NCBI RefSeq assembly: GCF_016462955.1
Contig: NZ_JAEMSD010000004.1
Location: 19,745 to 54,961 of the forward strand
Origin: Bradyrhizobium sp.
GTDB taxonomy: Bacteria; Pseudomonadota; Alphaproteobacteria; Rhizobiales; Xanthobacteraceae
Length of the DNA: 35,217 nucleotides
Direction of reading: 5' to 3'
Shown: positions 17,570 to 26,169 of the stretch, in pieces
Position numbering within the stretch: the stretch's first letter is position 1
How the letters are laid out: the number at the start of each line of letters is the position of its first letter
The notes under the pieces: model-generated
What the model was told of the DNA's origin: nothing
The model's database searches: none
What the model saw: only the letters and a program-made list of their open reading frames with translations
Made by a program: the position numbers and the translations under genes

Positions 17570-17615
17570 AGGCCGCTTCGGGTGCAGATTGCGCTCGCGA
17601 CATCGGAGCGATGAC

Positions 17616-18572
17616 ATGAGCATTCCAGCGACCCTCGCCCTCTCAGCGGCCCTGGCTTGCGCGACCGTGCAGGCTTCGGCCCACGATCTGCGGTCGAGCC
17701 GCCGTACGATAAGCTATCACACGGTCGATATAGGCGGCCTCAAGGTCTTCTATCGCGAAGCCGGCCCGCCAGACGCGCCGACCGTGCTCCTGCTGCACGG
17801 CTTCCCTTCCTCCTCGCGGATGTGGGAACCGTTGTTGCCCCTGCTTGCGGACCGATACCATCTGATCGCGCCCGATTATCCCGGCTTCGGCAACAGCAGC
17901 GCGCCATCGCCTTCCGATTTCACCTACACCTTCGACAACATCTCCGGCGTGATCGGCGAACTCACGACCAGGCTCGGTCTCACCAGCTACGTTCTCCTGA
18001 TGCAGGACTATGGTGGTCCGGTGGGCTTCCGCATGGCACTGGACCATCCGGAACGTGTGCGCGCTATGATCATCCAGAACGCTGTTGCACACGAGCAGGG
18101 TTTGAGCCCGCTCTGGGAAGCACGTCGCAAATACTGGGCCAATCCCGCGCATGAACTCGAGGCGCTCAAGGCGAACTTCACGTCTCTCGAGGCGACGCGT
18201 CAGCGCCACCTCGGCTCGAGCCCACATCCCGAGCGCTACGATCCGGACGCTTGGCTCGATGAATACGCCTTTCTCACGCGTCCCGGACAGCCTGAGATCC
18301 AGACGAGGTTGTTCCTGGACTACCGAACCAATGTCGCGTCCTACCCGCAATGGCAGGATTGGCTGCGCAGGACGCAACCTCCGATCCTGGTGACGTGGGG
18401 CAAGTACGATCCCTCCTTCACGGTTGCCGGCGCGAGCGCCTATCGCGACGATGTCCCGACTGCGGAAGTCCACATCCTGGAAGCCGGCCACTTCGCACTG
18501 GATGAAGCGACCGACGAGATTGCCACCTTGGTCCGCGACTTTCTTGCACGGCTCGAAGGGCAAAAGGGCTGA
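17616..18572 (+). CDS. Alpha/beta hydrolase (haloalkane dehalogenase/epoxide hydrolase-like), Sec signal
   Basis: MSIPATLALSAALACATVQASA signal; LLLHGFPSSSRMW; nucleophile elbow LMQDYGGPVGFRMAL (Asp); C-terminal EAGHFALDEATDEIATLVRDFL. Confidence 0.88.
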   Translation: MSIPATLALSAALACATVQASAHDLRSSRRTISYHTVDIGGLKVFYREAGPPDAPTVLLLHGFPSSSRMWEPLLPLLADRYHLIAPDYPGFGNSSAPSPSDFTYTFDNISGVIGELTTRLGLTSYVLLMQDYGGPVGFRMALDHPERVRAMIIQNAVAHEQGLSPLWEARRKYWANPAHELEALKANFTSLEATRQRHLGSSPHPERYDPDAWLDEYAFLTRPGQPEIQTRLFLDYRTNVASYPQWQDWLRRTQPPILVTWGKYDPSFTVAGASAYRDDVPTAEVHILEAGHFALDEATDEIATLVRDFLARLEGQKG

Positions 18573-18632
18573 CCACCAGCGGCGTAATCCACGCCGCGTC
18601 TGCACACAACGGAACCACGATAGGAGTCATTC

Positions 18633-19664
18633 ATGTCAGACGATGTTGACCACGAACGCCGCCGATTCTTCGCAGGCGCCGCCACGATTCTCGCTGCAGC
18701 GCAGCTTTCGCCGGGCCGAGGCCTGGCCAAGCCTGCTGCCGCCGCCAAGACAGGAGGCAACACTTCGTTCCCGTCGCTCAAGCAGGTCGATGCCGGCCTT
18801 CTCAATGTCGGCTATGCCGAAGCAGGACCGGTCGACGGTCCAGCCGTGATCCTGCTGCACGGCTGGCCGTACGACATCTACAGCTTCGTCGATGTCGCGC
18901 CAATTCTCGCCGCCTCGGGCTACCGCGTGATCGTGCCCTATTTGCGTGGCTACGGCACCACGCGGTTCCTGTCCGATGGGACGATGCGGAACGGGCAGCC
19001 ATCGGCGATCGCTGCCGACATCATCGCTGTGATGGATGCGCTCAGAATCGACAAGGCCACGATCGCCGGCTTTGACTGGGGCGCGCGGACTGCCAACATC
19101 ATCGCGGCGCTGTGGCCGGAGCGCTGCAAGGCGATGGTCTCGGTGAGCGGTTATCTCATCGGCAGCCAGCAAGCCGGCAAGATGCCATTGCCGCCCAAGG
19201 CAGAGCTTCAATGGTGGTATCAGTTCTACTTCGCGACCGAGCGTGGTCGCGAGGGCTACGAGAAATATCGTCGGGATTTTTCGAAATTGATCTGGCAGCT
19301 CGCGTCGCCGCAATGGCACTTCGACGAAGCCACTTTCGAGCGCAGTGCCGCGGCATTCGATAATCCGGACCACGTTGCGATCGTGATCCATAACTACCGC
19401 TGGCGTCTTGGCCTTGCCGAAGGCGAAGCGAAGTATGATGGCTATGAGACGCTGCTTTCACGGGCTCCCGTCATTGGTGTTCCGACCATTACCCTTGAAG
19501 GCGACGCCAACGGCGCGCCACACCCTGACCCGTCCGCCTACGCGAAGATGTTCTCCGGCAAGTATTCGCACCGCACGATCAAGGGGGGCGTGGGCCATAA
19601 CCTGCCGCAAGAAGCGCCCAAGGCATTTGCCGCTGCCATCATGGACGTTACCGCCGACGTCTGA
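18633..19664 (+). CDS. Alpha/beta hydrolase, Tat signal
   Basis: ERRRFFAGAATILAAAQLSPGRGLAKPAAA leader; LLHGWPYDIYSF; nucleophile elbow IAGFDWGARTANIIA (Asp); KGGVGHNLPQEAPKAFAAAI. Confidence 0.88.
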   Translation: MSDDVDHERRRFFAGAATILAAAQLSPGRGLAKPAAAAKTGGNTSFPSLKQVDAGLLNVGYAEAGPVDGPAVILLHGWPYDIYSFVDVAPILAASGYRVIVPYLRGYGTTRFLSDGTMRNGQPSAIAADIIAVMDALRIDKATIAGFDWGARTANIIAALWPERCKAMVSVSGYLIGSQQAGKMPLPPKAELQWWYQFYFATERGREGYEKYRRDFSKLIWQLASPQWHFDEATFERSAAAFDNPDHVAIVIHNYRWRLGLAEGEAKYDGYETLLSRAPVIGVPTITLEGDANGAPHPDPSAYAKMFSGKYSHRTIKGGVGHNLPQEAPKAFAAAIMDVTADV

Positions 19665-19773
19665 CCGAAGCGCGACCGTCTAGCCGATCCGAGGTTCGGC
19701 TGGACGGCACCTCTGCTGCTTGGATGAGAGATCCGTGTTTTTACGGCGTTTTCTTCGGTTATGCAGCGCCACT

Positions 19774-19791
19774 TAACAACGCTTAACGAGC
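19774..19791 (+). promoter_or_regulatory. TAAC direct-repeat operator (site d) upstream of gene 19849
   Basis: TAACAACGCT TAACGAGC; TAAC at 19774 and 19784. Confidence 0.62.
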
Positions 19792-19848
19792 GATCATCCG
19801 CATTTGGGCATACCTGTAAGGGCAGTTCTCACGAAGGAAAATCGACGG

Positions 19849-20571
19849 ATGATTGCGCTGCTGGCGAATGCGATTGAGGCTCATGGGGGCCTGAACCGAT
19901 GGAATGCCCGCGAGCGCCTCACCGCCACTTTCGCGATGGGCGGCGACGTTTGGGCCCTGAAAGGCGTTGAACAGGATCATCTGCAGCGAACCGTGCGGAT
20001 TGACCTTCGTCGTGGCCAGGCTCTCATTGAGCCGTTTGGAAGAAGCGGCCAACACAGCGAGTTCAGCCCCGAGCGGGTCGCCATCGTTTCCGCCGACGAA
20101 CGTGTCGTCGCCGAGCGAAAAGACCCGCGCACCTCATTCGCGCGGCACGACATGCGGACGCATTGGGATCCGCTGCACCGAATCTACTTTGAAAGCTGCG
20201 CCCTCTGGACCTGCCTCACCACGCCGTTCCTGCTTTCCGAGAAACCTTCGGAAGTCCACGAGATCGAGCCATGCCTTGAGGGAAGTGAGGTGTGGCGGGG
20301 GCTGCGGGCGACCTTCTCGCCGGCGATCGCAAGCCACAGCATCGAGCAGGACTTCTACTTCGGTCCCGACCTGCTCATTCGCCGCCATGATTATCGAGTC
20401 GAAATAGCAGGGAATTTTCCCGTCGCTGAGTACGTGTCCAACCCCGTCGACGTCGACGGCATCAAGATCCCCACGAGACGGCGCACCTATCTGCGTGACG
20501 AGACGACCCTGGCGCCGATGCTCGATACGCTGATGATATCCATCGATCTCTGGGATTTGCGGTTCGACTGA
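19849..20571 (+). CDS. Hypothetical protein
   Basis: MIALLANAIEAHGGLNRWNARERLTATFAMGGDVWALKG...VEIAGNFPVAEYVSNPVDVDGIKIPTRRRTYLRD; ATG at 19849 preferred over 19804. The EAHGGLxRW opening and FPVAEYV..PVDVDGIKIPTRR stretch suggest a lipoprotein-sorting-like fold (inference). Confidence 0.75.
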   Translation: MIALLANAIEAHGGLNRWNARERLTATFAMGGDVWALKGVEQDHLQRTVRIDLRRGQALIEPFGRSGQHSEFSPERVAIVSADERVVAERKDPRTSFARHDMRTHWDPLHRIYFESCALWTCLTTPFLLSEKPSEVHEIEPCLEGSEVWRGLRATFSPAIASHSIEQDFYFGPDLLIRRHDYRVEIAGNFPVAEYVSNPVDVDGIKIPTRRRTYLRDETTLAPMLDTLMISIDLWDLRFD

Positions 20572-20582
20572 CCCTGAACCGG

Positions 20583-23486
20583 TCAGGCGAGCGACGAATC
20601 GAGCATGAGCCGAGCGGCCTTTAGATCAGCCGTCTCAAACCCTTCCGAGAACTTCGCATAAGTCGCGGCAAGCTCCTCCAGGTGACTTCGCGTTCTCTGC
20701 TCACGCCTCAGACGCGCCATCGACATATCAGTCCGCAATCGCCAGGAGAGCGCGCCCTGCTGGTCAGCCAACGCAGCCGACGACCGGAGACTTGATTCTG
20801 CGGCATGAAGATCCTCATTGCGCAGCTCCAGTTCCGCCCGCACGCGCAAGAGCTCCGGCATGTCGAAGGCGCCGCCAGCAAGCTCGATGCGCGCGATCGC
20901 TTCGTTCAGTATTCCAAGTCCATCGGACGGTTGCCCGAGTTCGGCCAATCCCCAAGACAGGTCCGCAACGAATGCGGACGCGTAGAGCTCGTAGCGATCA
21001 GCATGCAGGCGCGGAAGTGCGATTCTCAGCAACTCGACACCGCCGCGCAAATCCCCGCCGGCGATCATCGTCTGCGCCCGGAAACCGGCCGCGACCGCCT
21101 GGTAGGGCGCGAGCCCATGCAGGCCGGCATGCGTCTCGAGCCGACCGGCCATCGCCTCGACCGCGGTCCAGTCTCCGATCCACCCGTACAGCGAGGCGGA
21201 CCAGCAGAGCGCAATACAGTGCATGACGACATCCCGAGGCGCGCCGGTACCCGTCAGTGGACGAGCACATTCCACGGCTCGATCTGGAAAGCCGCGCAGC
21301 CATAACACGCGAGCAAGCGGTATCTGCGGTGTTCTGGAATAGGCGAAATGGCCGGGTTGCGCCTCGCGTAGGGCCGCGTCGTTGCGTACGCCTTCGTCGA
21401 GATGAAGCTGCGCCTCGGCCTGGTTGCCGACGAGATGATGGGATACCCCGATGAGGGCCTTTGCGCCGGCGATACCCGCCGCATCACCGATCAGACGAGC
21501 GACGCGCTCGGCCTCAAGTGCCACCGGCAGCAGATGCCGATAGTCGCCGGTCCGGCGATAGAACATGTTCAGCCGCGCCAACAGCCTGAATGTGTTGGCT
21601 TCGTCTCCGATCGCGGCCGCGATCTCGAGTCCGCGTCGAAGTGCGGCCTCGGCTCGCTCGCTGTTGCGTTCCGTGAACATGAAGGCATGACCGAGCGTGG
21701 CCTGAAGCTCCAGCTCCCACTTGCCGCCGCGGTGGCGGTCGTCCAGAACGGAAAGCGCGCGCTCAGACCATAAGCGCGCCTCATTGAGCAGGTTGAGCTC
21801 GACGAACAGACGTGCACAACTGCCTGCGAGCGGAACACGAAGCTCGTCACCGTCATCGTGAGCGTAGCTCCATTGAAGCGCGGCGCGGGCGTCCGCCAAC
21901 AGGCCGCCGCGGCCGAGCGCAGGCAACATCCGATCTGCAGAGCCAGAATCGACCATGCCCGCTTCGAGGGAGCGGTGAATATGTTCGGCGTGACGCCGCG
22001 CTGCGTCCTGGGCTTGGCCGCTCTCACCGAGCTTGTGAAGCGCATAGGCGCGGGTGGCGTCGAGCAGGCGGAAGCTTCGCGTCAAGCGGCCCGGTTGCGT
22101 CGACAACAGCGACTTGGCTACCAGTTGCTCCAGTGCGTCGACCGCACCTTCGACAGGCTCCCCCTCTTCCACCACCACGGCAATCGCATCCTGCAGCGTG
22201 AAGGGCCCGGCAAAGACGGCGAGACGCTGAAGGACCAGCCTCTCGGCCTCGCCAATCAGACCGAAACTCCAGTCAAGCGTGGCGCCGAGCGTCTGTTGCC
22301 GCGGCGGCGCCGTGCGTCGTCCACGCCACTCGAGCTTGAGCCGGCCATCGAGCAAATTTGCTATCTCCAGCAAGCCGTAAACGCCAACGCGTGCGGCAGC
22401 GAGTTCGATCGCCAGCGCAATGCCGTCAAGCTTGCTGCAAATATCTGCAAGAACCTGCGCATCCTGGTCGGTGATCTCCAAGCGGTGGCCGGCGGCAGCT
22501 GCACGTTCGGCGAAAAGACGCGCGGCCGGATAGCTCAGCACCTCACCGGCGTTGAGCCCAGAGCCCTGCGGAGGGCTTGGTAGCGGAACGAGTTCGTAAA
22601 TGTGTTCTCCCTGCACCAATAGCGACTCGCGACTGGTCGCAAGAATGGTGATGCCGGACGCCTCGCGGTGAATCGTCTCTGCCAGACGGGCAACGTCGTC
22701 GATCACATGTTCGCAGCTATCGAGCACGAGAAGCAGCCGACGATTGCGAAGAAAACTGACGATGCTTTCGGTTGGGTTGGCGTGATGAACGACGAGGCCC
22801 AGAGCAGCGGCCACCGTGGAGGCAACGAGCGTCGTATCCTTCAAGGGGCCAAGATCGAGAAAGTGGATCTTGCCGCCGAACTCCTCCCACATCTTATGCG
22901 CGATCGCGACGGCAACGGTTGTCTTGCCAATGCCGCCCGGTCCCCTCAGAGTGACGAAGCGCTCGCTCAGCAGACGTGCCGAGAGCTCGGCCAGGACGTC
23001 CTCTCGTCCGACCATTCGGTCGAGGCGATATGGGAGTGCGGAAGACGGGTCCATCGCACCGGCGTGGTTCTGCGGGATCTCCGCCGGCGCCGAATTGCGT
23101 TCGCCCCGTCTCACGGGCGCGACGAAGCAATACCCTCGGCTCGGAATATTGGTGATATAGCGGGCTCCGTCCTTCCCATCGCCCAGGGCTTTCCGGAGTT
23201 CGGCAACGTGCACGCGCAGGCTGATCTCTTCTACTGCGAGGCCAGCCCACACATATGCGAGGATGTCATTCTTCGGCACGACTTCGCCGGCGCGATCCAC
23301 AAGCAGGCGCAGGATGTCAGTTGCTCGGCTGCCAAGCTTGACTGGCAACCCGTCCTTTTCGAGGATTCGTGATCGAAGAGAAAACGGGCCGAACGTGACC
23401 GGATCGAAATCCCGGCCTGCCCCGGTGTTGCTGTGAGGGGAGCCGGTCGCTGCTTCCGGTTGTGTGCTGCTCTTGGAAGAGTTCAT
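20583..23486 (-). CDS. Winged-helix (OmpR/Trans_reg_C type) transcriptional regulator with STAND/NB-ARC-like ATPase and helical repeats
   Basis: N-terminal wHTH (FGPFSLRSRILEKDGLPVKLGSRATDILRLLVDRAGEVVPKNDILAYVW...VHVAELRKALGD...YITNIPSRGYCFVAPV), Walker A LRGPGGIGKTTVAVAIA, Walker B RLLLVLDSCEHVID. ATG at 23486. Confidence 0.9.
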   Translation of the reverse strand: MNSSKSSTQPEAATGSPHSNTGAGRDFDPVTFGPFSLRSRILEKDGLPVKLGSRATDILRLLVDRAGEVVPKNDILAYVWAGLAVEEISLRVHVAELRKALGDGKDGARYITNIPSRGYCFVAPVRRGERNSAPAEIPQNHAGAMDPSSALPYRLDRMVGREDVLAELSARLLSERFVTLRGPGGIGKTTVAVAIAHKMWEEFGGKIHFLDLGPLKDTTLVASTVAAALGLVVHHANPTESIVSFLRNRRLLLVLDSCEHVIDDVARLAETIHREASGITILATSRESLLVQGEHIYELVPLPSPPQGSGLNAGEVLSYPAARLFAERAAAAGHRLEITDQDAQVLADICSKLDGIALAIELAAARVGVYGLLEIANLLDGRLKLEWRGRRTAPPRQQTLGATLDWSFGLIGEAERLVLQRLAVFAGPFTLQDAIAVVVEEGEPVEGAVDALEQLVAKSLLSTQPGRLTRSFRLLDATRAYALHKLGESGQAQDAARRHAEHIHRSLEAGMVDSGSADRMLPALGRGGLLADARAALQWSYAHDDGDELRVPLAGSCARLFVELNLLNEARLWSERALSVLDDRHRGGKWELELQATLGHAFMFTERNSERAEAALRRGLEIAAAIGDEANTFRLLARLNMFYRRTGDYRHLLPVALEAERVARLIGDAAGIAGAKALIGVSHHLVGNQAEAQLHLDEGVRNDAALREAQPGHFAYSRTPQIPLARVLWLRGFPDRAVECARPLTGTGAPRDVVMHCIALCWSASLYGWIGDWTAVEAMAGRLETHAGLHGLAPYQAVAAGFRAQTMIAGGDLRGGVELLRIALPRLHADRYELYASAFVADLSWGLAELGQPSDGLGILNEAIARIELAGGAFDMPELLRVRAELELRNEDLHAAESSLRSSAALADQQGALSWRLRTDMSMARLRREQRTRSHLEELAATYAKFSEGFETADLKAARLMLDSSLA

Positions 23487-23791
23487 TCCGGGTGCGCGCC
23501 TTGTCGCCAAGGATACGGCGAGCGCGCGGCACTGCGTAACCTCGACTGCGATTTCGGTGAGCCAGAGTATAGGCAGGGCCGGACCGAAACACAACGGATC
23601 CGCGCGAGTCGGCTTCCGGCTTTGAGCTGCCTATCTTGAGCTCAATCAGCGCCTATGGCGACGCTCAAGGCCGACACGTGTCGGCGTTCGACCGAACGGC
23701 GCCCACCAGCCCATGCGATAGCCCATCGAAATCAAGGAGGGCATTGCCGCGCATGGGAAGGCCAGCTGTCTTCGGTCGATCGATCGGAAGA

Positions 23792-24628
23792 TCAACCACG
23801 TTCCGAGGACCTCGCATCAACCACAGCCTGGCCGAGCCGCATCTCGGTTTCGGATCGGCGCTGTAGCCCTCGTTCGAGGAGAGATGCCGCGCGTTTCCGG
23901 GTGCCAGGGTGAGCCACCGATGTAAAAAAAGCCGATAACGAAGGGGGGAAGACCGCATCTGCCGGCAAAGTGACCTCATCCATCAAGGCCTTGGCACCTA
24001 CGATCGCGTGTTTCTCGAACGAGGCAAGACGACGCGCAAAGGATTCAACAAAGGTAGAAAGCTCCCCGTCCGGCAAGGCTCTGTTGACATAACCATAGCG
24101 TTCGGCGAGCTCCGCCGAGAAGTCGTCCGCGCCCAAGATCACCTCCAACCCACGCCCACGGCCCATCAGACCAGCCAACCTCGCCATGGGATTGCCGCCC
24201 GGCACCGCACCGAGGCCCACCTCAAATTGCCCGAGAATTGCGCGCTCGCGGCTGGCGAAGCGCATGTCGCAGGCCAGCACGAACTCGCTCCCGGCCCCGC
24301 GGGCGCGCCCGCGAATCTCCGCGATGGAGGCAACCGGCGCACGTGACAGCCGAACGAGCAGGTCGATCCAGGGATGCATGCCCGTGGGACCCGGCGGCAT
24401 GGCGGCGACTTTGCGCTTGTCCGCGAGCACATCCCAATGCGCGAGGAAGAAATCCGGGTCCGCACTTCGGAACACCACGACCTTGATCTCTGCATCGCTT
24501 TCGAGCTCCGCAAGCAGGTCCTGCAGTTCGCCGATCGTGTCGGGATCAATCAGATTGATGGGCGGGTTATTGAACGTCGCCGTCCAAAGACCGGAAGACA
24601 GCTTGTCGATGGTGATCTGTCGAGCCAT
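23792..24628 (-). CDS. Enoyl-CoA hydratase/isomerase (crotonase) family protein, paralogue of 13440-14288
   Basis: [92 protein letters not shown]. Confidence 0.9.
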   Translation of the reverse strand: MARQITIDKLSSGLWTATFNNPPINLIDPDTIGELQDLLAELESDAEIKVVVFRSADPDFFLAHWDVLADKRKVAAMPPGPTGMHPWIDLLVRLSRAPVASIAEIRGRARGAGSEFVLACDMRFASRERAILGQFEVGLGAVPGGNPMARLAGLMGRGRGLEVILGADDFSAELAERYGYVNRALPDGELSTFVESFARRLASFEKHAIVGAKALMDEVTLPADAVFPPSLSAFFTSVAHPGTRKRAASLLERGLQRRSETEMRLGQAVVDARSSERG

Positions 24629-24688
24629 TGAGTTTTCCCTTCCAGTCAGGAACGACGATTCAGAACGGGGGACATGCCGACGAGAAGG

Positions 24689-25336
24689 TCACGCGGCTGA
24701 CGCTGCGGAATTCATTGCCGACAACGCCTCGACGATTTCCTGCGTGGTCACGATCGCGCTGGCGTAGTTCGGCATGTTGATCTCCAGCGCGGCCCGCATC
24801 ATGTCGTCGGAATAATCGGCAACTGCGTCCTTGACGACCGTCACGTCGTATCCGAGCTCGGCAGCAAAGCGCACGGTCGCCTCTATACATGTGTGAGCGA
24901 CCAGCCCTATGACGATCAGCCGCTGGATGCCATGCCGCTTGAGCTGCAGATCGAGGTCGGTATTCGCGAAGCCGCTGGAACACCAATGTTCGTCTGCCAC
25001 GATCTCTCCGGGCGCCGGCACGAATTCTGCGCGAAACTCTCCACCCCAGGTGCCGAATTCGAAGCTCTTGTTATTCCAGGCTCTCCTTTGAATCGGCGCG
25101 ATGTATTTCCAGGAAGCATAATCACCGGGCCGGTAACGGTGATGCATGGCATAACAAACACGAATGCCGGCGTCCCGAGCGGTCTGTAGCACTTGGATCA
25201 TGTGCGGAACGCAGTCGTTGCTTTCGGCCACGGCCTTGATCCGGGGCCAGATCTTGCCTCCCTCCGAGATGAAGTCGTTGTAGGGATCGACCACCAGCAG
25301 GGCAGTGATTTCCTTCTCATAGGACAGTTGTGTCAT
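24689..25336 (-). CDS. Cysteine hydrolase (isochorismatase-like)
   Basis: TALLVVDPYNDFISEGGKIW...VADEHWCSSGFANTDLDLQLKRHGIQRLIVIGLVAHTCIEATVRFAAELGYDVTVVKDAVAD; ATG at 25336 follows AGGAGAG. Longer ORF to 26002 rejected. Confidence 0.9.
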   Translation of the reverse strand: MTQLSYEKEITALLVVDPYNDFISEGGKIWPRIKAVAESNDCVPHMIQVLQTARDAGIRVCYAMHHRYRPGDYASWKYIAPIQRRAWNNKSFEFGTWGGEFRAEFVPAPGEIVADEHWCSSGFANTDLDLQLKRHGIQRLIVIGLVAHTCIEATVRFAAELGYDVTVVKDAVADYSDDMMRAALEINMPNYASAIVTTQEIVEALSAMNSAASAA

Positions 25337-25353
25337 CGAACTCTCCTTTCGGG

Positions 25354-25881
25354 CTACCGGTTGTTCTGCAGCGCTGCGCGCTCGATGCTGGCGGCAAACA
25401 GCGGCGTTTCGCTCTGGTTGTGAGCGATCGAGAAGGGCTGGCGCTGCGCCCGGAACAGCTCGAACGGAATGCCCTGCTTGCCGATGAATGTCATGAACTC
25501 GTCCGTGGCATGCGTTTTGACCCTGTTGGTGAACTCGCATTTTCCCGGTTCGATTTCCTTGACGCTCAGCTCCCAGGTCACGTGAATAGTGGTCCGCCCG
25601 TTCGGCGTGAAGACGTCGGATGTGGAGTCGAGGATCAGGTGATCTTTGCGGCCGAGCGTTTCCACGTAATGCTGAACCATGAGGCTGCCGCCGATGATCT
25701 CGACATTGATCGACATGCGCTTGCCATCGGGCGTGGTCGTGAAGCCCGCGGCGATATGCGCAGGCGAACAGCCCTGATATTCGCGCTCGGACAGATTGAA
25801 GCACCAATTGGGGATATCGATCCGATCGATCGGCGCATTGATGATTGCGGTGAAGCTGGAATCGACGATCTGGTTGTTCAT
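25354..25881 (-). CDS. Hypothetical protein
   Basis: MNNQIVDSSFTAIINAPIDRIDIPNWCFNLSEREYQGCSPAHIAAGFTTTPDGKRMSINVEIIGGSLMVQHYVETLGRKDHLILDSTSDVF...; RBS-like AAGAGATGAAC; same strand and spacing as the next genes. Confidence 0.8.
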   Translation of the reverse strand: MNNQIVDSSFTAIINAPIDRIDIPNWCFNLSEREYQGCSPAHIAAGFTTTPDGKRMSINVEIIGGSLMVQHYVETLGRKDHLILDSTSDVFTPNGRTTIHVTWELSVKEIEPGKCEFTNRVKTHATDEFMTFIGKQGIPFELFRAQRQPFSIAHNQSETPLFAASIERAALQNNR

Positions 25882-26025
25882 CTCTTGATCTCCCAATGTG
25901 TTGCATGTCATCGGCACGTTCGAGCCGAAGCCTTTCGCGGATCCGCACGGGGCAGATCCTCGCCGTACATTCGGCATTGGATTGCCGCTGTCCTGCGAAC
26001 ACATTGCTACGGGCGGCCGCCGTTT

Positions 26026-26053
26026 GCTCGTTATGCGTTGTTATGGTTCGTTA
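26026..26053 (-). promoter_or_regulatory. Three-copy TAAC direct-repeat operator (site e) upstream of the 25881-23792 operon
   Basis: Reverse strand TAACGAACCA TAACAACGCA TAACGAGC; GTTA at 26030, 26040, 26050, exactly 10-bp spacing. Confidence 0.65.
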
Positions 26054-26169
26054 GCTTCCGCGAGGCGGCTCGATGTGCGAGGATTGCCACGACGAACCCG
26101 ATGCACGGGCTCGTCTCGGGAGCTGCCATGAAGCTCGGCATTTCCTTATTCCGGGCCGAGTTCCAGTGG

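Noticed and set aside
24689-26002. 437-aa reading of the isochorismatase-like protein
   Set aside because: N-terminal extension overlaps gene 25354-25881 in another frame; ATG at 25336 with RBS preferred.
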